From Neisseria lactamica NS19 (lineage in GTDB: Bacteria > Pseudomonadota > Gammaproteobacteria > Burkholderiales > Neisseriaceae): a stretch of DNA of 64,000 nt. The stretch covers positions 20,473 to 84,472 of the forward strand of contig AEPI01000125.1 of NCBI GenBank assembly GCA_000193795.2, read 5' to 3'. Position numbers and translations under genes: made by a program. The notes beneath the pieces were generated by a model. The model saw only the letters and a program-made list of their open reading frames with translations. It was not told the origin of the DNA and did not search any database. How positions within the stretch are numbered: the first letter of the stretch is position 1; each line of letters starts with the position of its first letter. Positions 58,313 to 64,000 of this stretch are shown in pieces.

Positions 58313-59241
58313 CCTGATTTCCCTATTTTTAAACAATCGTGCTGCCGGATGATGCCGGTTTTCCTCATCGGGCAATAATGGTTCAAACGTTTGGCGTTTG
58401 ATTCCCAACCGTTGATTTCAAACAAACCGGCTGAAGCGCGGCTATTGCTTCGCGCTATTTGAAAACATCGCCCGGATTTTAAAATGCCGTCTGAAAACGT
58501 CCGGACGGCGCAATCGCAACGTTCCACCCAACGCAAGGGGCGGCAACCGATATTCAAACAATTTAATCCGGATAAAACACCCCGAACCGCCTCGGGAAAC
58601 CGCCCGGCATAAACCGCCGATACATAACACTCCGCACACTCCGCCACGATGCCCTGCAGGCCGGCCCGGATACAAAAAAGAGAAACCCTGCACCGTAAGG
58701 TTTAAGGTTTCTCCATCCTTTTATGATTTCCCTCCGCGAGGATGTCCGGCCGTAAAATTCAGAACGGTTGTTTCTATTTTATAGTAAATGTAAACTATAA
58801 AGATATTTAAAATCAGATAATTAAGTTATTATTATTCACTTTTCAATCTGGATTACGTAAAAATAAAGTATGAAAAGATTAGATTTCAGATTTTATTTTT
58901 ACACAATATGCTTGCTATGAGATACCAAGTTGACAATGTTTATCCATAAAATCATTGAAAGAAGGAAAAGCTGGTAGGTTATAGTAGAAATTATCACGTT
59001 TAACTCTAGTAAGAGGCATTGCTAAATTTGAGTATACTGTTTTTTACGCTTATTGATTATAGTAGTTTAATCTGTTTATCTGTTTTATTCCACTTCCATC
59101 CCTTTTCCTACTATCTTTTAATTTCGATAACTCATCTACCAATTTTGATACTTTCTATATACTTATCATTATAAAAGTATTTAAATGTTTGTTAAAATGT
59201 GTAGAATGTAAAAATTATATTTTATAAATAAGGGTAATTAA
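58313..59241. other. Gene-free transition into an AT-rich island
   Basis: The left part (to about 58720) is GC-rich, with a degenerate uptake pair near 58483. An 8-base stem, GAGAAACC (58680-58687) with GGTTTCTC (58706-58713), comes next. From about 58760 the sequence turns AT-rich. TTTATAGT and ACTATAAA form an inverted repeat at 58778-58801. A possible promoter of the qat operon is TTGATA (59145-59150) with ATTATA 17 bases later. No gene is supported. Confidence 0.5.
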
Positions 59242-61008
59242 ATGTGGTCAGATACTGAATCTAAAGAAGACTATCTCAATTTTGGTGAAGTATCCCAAAT
59301 TGTTACTGAAATCTTAGAAACTGAAGCTATGCTCCCCGTTTCAATAGGCGTTTTTGGTAATTGGGGTGCAGGTAAATCTTCTCTATTAAATTTGATTGAG
59401 CAACAAATCGAACCTGATGAATGGATTGTGATTAAATTTGATGCTTGGCTTTATCAAGGATTTGATGATGCCAGAACGGCTCTTTTGGAAACGATTGCAA
59501 ACCATTTGATTCAAGCTACCAAAGATGAAGAAACCATCTTGAAAAAATCCCAAAATTTATTAGTCAGAATTAATGGTCTACGTTTGGCTGGTTTTCTTGC
59601 GGAGGGGGCTGCTTTAGCTGCAGGTTTTCCTACTTTTGGTTTGGTTTCCAAAATATTTGGAACGGCTCAAAATGCCTTGGATGGAATTCAAGATGAAACA
59701 GAAAGTAAGCAAGTTGTAGAAATAGGAAAAGAAATTGTTGATTCAGGAAAAAAACTTATCAAACCCATCAAACAGCAAACTCCACCACAACAAATCGATG
59801 AGTTTAGAAAAGAATATGGTGAGATATTACAGAGTTTAGGTAAAAAGTTGGTTATTGTGATTGATAACCTTGACCGTTGCCTGCCTGCTAATGCTATTCA
59901 AACATTAGAAGCCATTCGTTTATTCTTATTCTTAAATCGTACAGCTTTTATTATCGCAGCTGACGAGGAAATGATCCGCCATTCAGTTGCCGAACATTAC
60001 AAAGATTTGTCGTATCGTCATCAAATTGATTATTTGGACAAGCTCATTCAGATTCCTATTCGTGTACCTAAAGCAGGTGTTCTTGAAATTCGTGCGTATT
60101 TGTATATGCTGTATGCTATTCATCAAAAAGTGCCACCCGAAAAATTAGCAAACTTACGCCAATTTTTAGAAACTCATTTGCAACAATCTTGGCAAGATCA
60201 ATCCTTAAATCCAGAACAAGTAGCCAAAACTATTGAAGAGCAAGATAATCGAGCTCTCTTGTCAGATTTTGAAAGAGCAAACAGAATAGCTCCTCTATTA
60301 GCAAATTCACCTAATATTCACGGTAATCCTAGAATTGTAAAACGTATTTTAAATACTATTAAAATGCGTGCCAAAATCGCAAACAAGCGTCAAATACCGT
60401 TAGAGGAGGCGATTATTACCAAATTGGTGATTTTTGAGCGATGTGTGGATTCTGATGTGGTAACAAATTTTTATCAGCGTATTAATGAAGAAGAGGGTAA
60501 ACCTGAATTATTAAAAGAGCTGGAAAATAACAATGAGCAAAATTTATCAAAACTCTCTGAAAATAAGCCCATTCAAACATTTATCAAAGAATGGGCAAAG
60601 TTAGAGCCAAAATTATCCAATGTTGATTTGCGCGCGGCGATCTATTTATCCAGAGAAACCATACCGCTAAATACTTATACCGCTCAACTTTCTCAAAAAG
60701 CCCAAGATGCTTTAAACATTTTACTTACAACCACATCAAGAACAGGCTCACAAGGTACCAAAGATGCCATTCAACAACTAACAATGGATGAACAAATCTC
60801 TGTTATGGACGCGTTAGTGGAACAATTAAGAAAAGTAGATAACTGGGCTAAAAGTCCAAATGGTTTTATTGGGGCTTGTTTATTAGCTGAGTTTTCAGAA
60901 GGCGGTGCAAAAATTTTAAATCGTTTTATTCTTGAATTGAAAAATAAAGGTTTTAATTATCCGTGGCTTAATACAAGATTAAAAAACGAAACTTGGTATC
61001 AGGAGTAA
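59242..61008 (+). CDS. qatA: QatA: KAP-family P-loop ATPase of the Qat defence system
   Basis: A 588-residue ATPase. Walker A 'GNWGAGKSSLL' is at residues 39-49, 'KFDAWLYQG' at 65-73 is the usual KAP strand, and Walker B 'VIVIDNLDRCLP' is at 204-215. Between them a hydrophobic insert (about 120-140, 'GAALAAGFPTFGL') is typical of KAP NTPases, which often sit at the membrane. A helical C-terminal half follows. It is the first of four adjoining genes whose products match QatA, QatB, QatC and QatD of the QatABCD anti-phage system. Strongly AT-rich with AT-biased codons, unlike fumC upstream. AAGGG precedes the ATG. Confidence 0.88.
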   Translation: MWSDTESKEDYLNFGEVSQIVTEILETEAMLPVSIGVFGNWGAGKSSLLNLIEQQIEPDEWIVIKFDAWLYQGFDDARTALLETIANHLIQATKDEETILKKSQNLLVRINGLRLAGFLAEGAALAAGFPTFGLVSKIFGTAQNALDGIQDETESKQVVEIGKEIVDSGKKLIKPIKQQTPPQQIDEFRKEYGEILQSLGKKLVIVIDNLDRCLPANAIQTLEAIRLFLFLNRTAFIIAADEEMIRHSVAEHYKDLSYRHQIDYLDKLIQIPIRVPKAGVLEIRAYLYMLYAIHQKVPPEKLANLRQFLETHLQQSWQDQSLNPEQVAKTIEEQDNRALLSDFERANRIAPLLANSPNIHGNPRIVKRILNTIKMRAKIANKRQIPLEEAIITKLVIFERCVDSDVVTNFYQRINEEEGKPELLKELENNNEQNLSKLSENKPIQTFIKEWAKLEPKLSNVDLRAAIYLSRETIPLNTYTAQLSQKAQDALNILLTTTSRTGSQGTKDAIQQLTMDEQISVMDALVEQLRKVDNWAKSPNGFIGACLLAEFSEGGAKILNRFILELKNKGFNYPWLNTRLKNETWYQE

Positions 61009-61011
61009 GCA

Positions 61012-61752
61012 ATGGGTACTTCACAATCTAGCGTAGGACCAAATGGTCGTTCACCTCTGTTACCAGCTTGGGTTGATGGCAGCCAAGCAACGACTCAAAC
61101 GCCAGATCCACAGAGATTAAAGGGATTGCGTCAAGCAATCGGTAGGGCTGTACGAGGCGGTGGGAGTGATGATGTACGTAAAGCACTTGGTCATTATGCA
61201 CGAAAAGCCAGTGGTGGTAAGCATATAGCTGTCCAAAAATTAGGGAAAATTACCCAAGCAGGTTCGGATTTATTTGGTATTTTTTCAAGCAGCCAGCAGC
61301 AACAATATTCGGTTAATTTACATAGTTTAAATGGTCAGCATTGTGATCAAGTCATCAACCAAATTACCGAACTTTTGGCTGGTCACCACGGTGATTCAGA
61401 CAAAATTCGTTCTGCAATGAATATTGCTTTATCAGAAGCATTGGAAGGAATGACAACTTTTGATGAAAATAGCATTACTACTGAAGTCATTGGTGGAATG
61501 ATGGTTTGTTATTTAACCGAAAGTATTTTTCTGCAAATTGCACACGATGCTGGCAAGGCTTGGAAGAAAGGCGATGATCCTGTGCAAATTGCCAGAGCAG
61601 AAAATGATTTACGGCAACTCATTCGTGAAGTAGTAGATATTAAGCTTGCCCCTAAATTTACGGATGATGTTTGCCAGTTAACAATTAAACAAATGCAAGA
61701 AATTCAAAATCAAGCTATTTTGGAAATTTGGGAAGAGTGGGAGGAGTATTGA
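61012..61752 (+). CDS. qatB: QatB of the Qat defence system
   Basis: A 246-residue protein without a recognised enzyme fold. It begins 'MGTSQSSVGPNGRSPLLPAW', a low-complexity Gly/Ser/Pro start, then Arg/Gly-rich helices ('GLRQAIGRAVRGGGSDDVRK') and a helical C-terminus. It is assigned as QatB by position between the KAP ATPase and the QueC-like gene and by the N-terminal form. Met1-Gly2 would leave an N-terminal Gly after Met removal. AGGAG lies 6 bases before the ATG. The stop shares one base with the qatC start (TGATG), so translation is coupled. Confidence 0.82.
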   Translation: MGTSQSSVGPNGRSPLLPAWVDGSQATTQTPDPQRLKGLRQAIGRAVRGGGSDDVRKALGHYARKASGGKHIAVQKLGKITQAGSDLFGIFSSSQQQQYSVNLHSLNGQHCDQVINQITELLAGHHGDSDKIRSAMNIALSEALEGMTTFDENSITTEVIGGMMVCYLTESIFLQIAHDAGKAWKKGDDPVQIARAENDLRQLIREVVDIKLAPKFTDDVCQLTIKQMQEIQNQAILEIWEEWEEY

Positions 61753-63068
61753 TGACTCAATTAGTTTTTCACCACGACATCAATCAATTAAATAACCTAC
61801 AAAATGGAACAATACCTGTTCATTTGTTTGGAATGGGCAATAAAAATCTACAAATTGCCCATATCGGTAATATGGTTTTAGATAGGGTGAAAAGATTAGG
61901 TGTTAGACTCAATAACCAAGTAATGGATTTTCTAACTATTGCTATGGCAGTAACGGCGGCAGACACTTTTGTTTTGCGAAAAGATACCGCAAATGGCTGG
62001 TGCCGTTCCTTTTCTATTACTTTACCATTGTGCCAACCAGATATTTGGCAAGCAAACAAAGTTTATTTAGAACAGATTTTACACTTTTTAAGTGGAGACA
62101 TTTGGCAATTTGATTTTCAAGAAAATGGACAGTTACCCCCTCGGCCTTACCCACAAAATGGTAGAACTAAGTTAATAGATTTAAGAAATAAAGACTGTGT
62201 TTGTTTATTTTCAGGTGGTTTGGATTCATCGATTGGGGCAATTGATTTATTGGAACAGGGGCACTCACCTGTTTTGGTTAGTCATTCCTATAAAGGTGAT
62301 AAATCACGTCAGCAAGCGATTATTCAGCAACTTAACCGAAATGGTTATATTGGTCAATTTTCTCAATTTAATGCGATTGCACAGCCCCATTTAAATAATG
62401 GTAGGGCTACTGAAATCACAATGCGAACCAGAAGTTTGAATTTCTTAGCATTTGCTATTATATCAGCTTATGCATTACAAGAAGTTGTGCAAAAAGAAAT
62501 TGATATTTTCGTGCCCGAAAATGGGGTTATTTCCATCAATACACCCTTAACACCACGCAGAGTGGGGACTTTGAGTACCCGTACCACCCACCCTTATTTT
62601 ATCCAAGAAATACAAAAATTATTCACTGCGGTCAATATTCCTTTCACTTTAAGAAATCCTTATCAATTTAAAACCAAAGGGCAAATGATAGCAGAATGCA
62701 GAAATTTACCATTATTACAGCAAATTATCCCTGATACGGTTTCGTGTAGTCATTGGAAACGCAAAAATCAACAATGTGGGGTTTGTGTACCCTGCCTGAT
62801 TCGTAGAGCGTCATTGCATTATGCTGGTATTACCTATGATGCCCAATATGAATTTAATGATATTCGGCAAATTTTAATAAATCAGGATAGAAGAGATGAT
62901 TTATTTGCTTTAATAAGTGCTATTCGTCAAAAAGATCAGCGCAACATCAATCGATGGGTTTTACAAAGTGGTCCACTACCCACTCAACAACTAAATCAGT
63001 TTGCAAATGTTTTTAGGAGTGGACTGGATGAAGTGGAGCAACTTTTAATAGCGAACCAAATATTATGA
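61752..63068 (+). CDS. qatC: QatC: QueC-like enzyme of the Qat defence system
   Basis: A 438-residue protein with an N-terminal domain (1-145) not found in QueC, then a QueC-like ATP pyrophosphatase domain. The PP-loop is 'FSGGLDSS' at 153-160; the zinc site is Cys332, Cys342, Cys345 and Cys348 (C-x9-C-x2-C-x2-C), as in QueC. Housekeeping QueC (about 230 residues) makes preQ0 for queuosine; this longer form belongs to the Qat group. I chose ATG 61752 because it overlaps the qatB stop and has GGAGG upstream. It overlaps qatD by 4 bases. Confidence 0.88.
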   Translation: MTQLVFHHDINQLNNLQNGTIPVHLFGMGNKNLQIAHIGNMVLDRVKRLGVRLNNQVMDFLTIAMAVTAADTFVLRKDTANGWCRSFSITLPLCQPDIWQANKVYLEQILHFLSGDIWQFDFQENGQLPPRPYPQNGRTKLIDLRNKDCVCLFSGGLDSSIGAIDLLEQGHSPVLVSHSYKGDKSRQQAIIQQLNRNGYIGQFSQFNAIAQPHLNNGRATEITMRTRSLNFLAFAIISAYALQEVVQKEIDIFVPENGVISINTPLTPRRVGTLSTRTTHPYFIQEIQKLFTAVNIPFTLRNPYQFKTKGQMIAECRNLPLLQQIIPDTVSCSHWKRKNQQCGVCVPCLIRRASLHYAGITYDAQYEFNDIRQILINQDRRDDLFALISAIRQKDQRNINRWVLQSGPLPTQQLNQFANVFRSGLDEVEQLLIANQIL

Positions 63069-63796
63069 TGGATATGCATTGCCATTTGGATTTATATACT
63101 AATCCACAATACGTTGCAAAACGATGTAAAGATGAAAATATTTATGTCTTATCTGTTACAACCACACCCAAAGCATGGTATGGAACAAGTTCATTAGCAA
63201 AAGATTGTCCTCGTATTCGTACCGCCTTGGGATTGCATCCGCAACTGGCTCACGAACGTTGGCAGGAGTTGGATTTGTTTGATGCATTATTAAACCAAAC
63301 TCGCTATGTGGGTGAAATTGGGCTGGATGGTGGAAAAGAGTTTAAAACACATTGGGAAACCCAATTAAAGGTTTTTCGCCATATTTTAAGAAGCTCAGCA
63401 AAATCTGGAGGAAAAATATTGAGCATACATTCTAGAATGAGTGCAAATGCTGTACTAGATGAATTAATTCAAGTAAATGGTAATTTACCAATCCTTCATT
63501 GGTTTTCAGGCACAATACAACAGCTAAAACGAGCGGTTGAAATAGGCTGCTATTTTTCTGTAGGACCTGCAATGTTAAGCAGTAAAAAGGGTTATGAATT
63601 GGTTCAACTCATGCCAATAGAAAAAATATTGGTTGAAACTGATGGACCTTTTGGGAATTTCAAAACACAAGCTTTACTACCCTGGAATGCCAATATTGCC
63701 ATTGCAATATTGGCTGATATTTGGGGGATGAATATTTCAGAAGCTGAGAATATATTGAGACAAAATCTGATTAGCTTAGTTTCGAAACATATATAA
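63065..63796 (+). CDS. qatD: QatD: TatD-like metal-dependent nuclease of the Qat system
   Basis: A 243-residue TatD-family amidohydrolase-fold nuclease. The metal ligands are all present: H-x-H at His5/His7 ('MHCHLD'), Glu84 in 'VGEIGLDGG', His122 in 'SIHSRMS', His145 in 'LHWFSG' and Asp193 in 'ETDGPFG'. It is slightly shorter than housekeeping TatD. It overlaps qatC by 4 bases (ATGA) and closes the operon. In Qat systems the nuclease is needed for defence and presumably cuts nucleic acid once infection is sensed; the trigger is not known. Confidence 0.88.
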   Translation: MMDMHCHLDLYTNPQYVAKRCKDENIYVLSVTTTPKAWYGTSSLAKDCPRIRTALGLHPQLAHERWQELDLFDALLNQTRYVGEIGLDGGKEFKTHWETQLKVFRHILRSSAKSGGKILSIHSRMSANAVLDELIQVNGNLPILHWFSGTIQQLKRAVEIGCYFSVGPAMLSSKKGYELVQLMPIEKILVETDGPFGNFKTQALLPWNANIAIAILADIWGMNISEAENILRQNLISLVSKHI

Positions 63797-64000
63797 TCCT
63801 CTTATTTCTTATGAATAAAAAAGGCGGGTTGAGGTTTGAGCGGTGGCAACATGACAGCCTAAAAAACAAACGCACTCCTGATTATTGATTACACATGACA
63901 AACCTGGCGATAGCTAACGCGATTTTGGTTCTATTAAGATTGCGGAAGATGTAATGGATTGAGACCATCGCAAAATTCCCCAAAATCCCCTTAAATTACC
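63797..64000. other. Region after the Qat operon, possible mobile-element edge
   Basis: No full gene is supported. No T-run hairpin follows qatD. From about 63964 the sequence GAGACCATCGCAAAATTCCC followed by CAAAATCCCC resembles the terminal sequence of neisserial IS5-type insertion sequences. A short frame just before it ends '...GSIKIAEDVMD' and may be the tail of a broken gene. The window stops before this can be resolved. Confidence 0.3.

Noticed and set aside
61752..63068. Queuosine-pathway queC
   Set aside because: The protein is about twice the usual length with an extra N-terminal domain, and no queD, queE or queF is present.
63065..63796. Housekeeping tatD
   Set aside because: Overlap with the QueC-like gene, AT-rich composition and the four-gene order point to QatD.

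Overview
The window is chromosomal DNA of a Neisseria species of the meningitidis/gonorrhoeae/lactamica group. The evidence is internal: dozens of copies of the AT-type DNA uptake sequence (ATGCCGTCTGAA), mostly as inverted pairs just after stop codons; two Correia elements; arrays of dRS3 20-mers (ATTCCC-N8-GGGAAT); a tmRNA with the tag ANDETYALAA; and neisserial gene neighbourhoods. I cannot name the species.

Layout. 1-7000: end of an FAD enzyme gene, an SDR gene, a three-gene lipoprotein operon (CsgG-like, DUF4810, GNA1162 type) behind a promoter with a possible Fur box, a fused ABC exporter, hda and a HAD phosphatase, closed by a repeat array. 7000-20000: argB, an M14 peptidase, lgt, a SEC-C protein, leuA (with an in-frame HTH-like leader), proB and proA held apart by repeats, and ftsK. 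20000-34000: mostly housekeeping genes (CbiM-like permease, crcB, Nudix, folB, plsY, rlmJ, fbp, glyA, DedA, an ABC-F ATPase with a frameshifted tail, trpE, purK, GNAT), plus two small lipoproteins whose likely promoter carries a (TA)8 tract. 34000-36300: a frameshifted Smr gene, ssrA, then an AT-rich orphan toxin tail with a SUKH-like immunity gene.

37800-47000 is the glucose/Entner-Doudoroff cluster: zwf, pgl, glk, a HexR-type regulator and pgi on the minus strand, edd and eda on the plus strand. Two palindromes lie in the shared zwf/edd region, one of them a good match to a HexR operator. Together the genes take glucose to 6-phosphogluconate and then to pyruvate and glyceraldehyde 3-phosphate. 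A 13-G tract lies just upstream of pgi. Then come a zinc alcohol dehydrogenase, mutY, two AT-rich orphan genes (one a frameshifted CDI immunity gene), fixH-ccoG, tkt, fumC and an EamA transporter.

58700-64000 is an AT-rich island with no uptake sequence that I can see. It carries four tightly packed genes: KAP ATPase, QatB-like protein, QueC-like enzyme and TatD-like nuclease. This is a complete QatABCD anti-phage defence operon and the most notable system in the window. Three separate genes carry single-base frameshifts in short homopolymers; these are either real decay or switching, or assembly errors.
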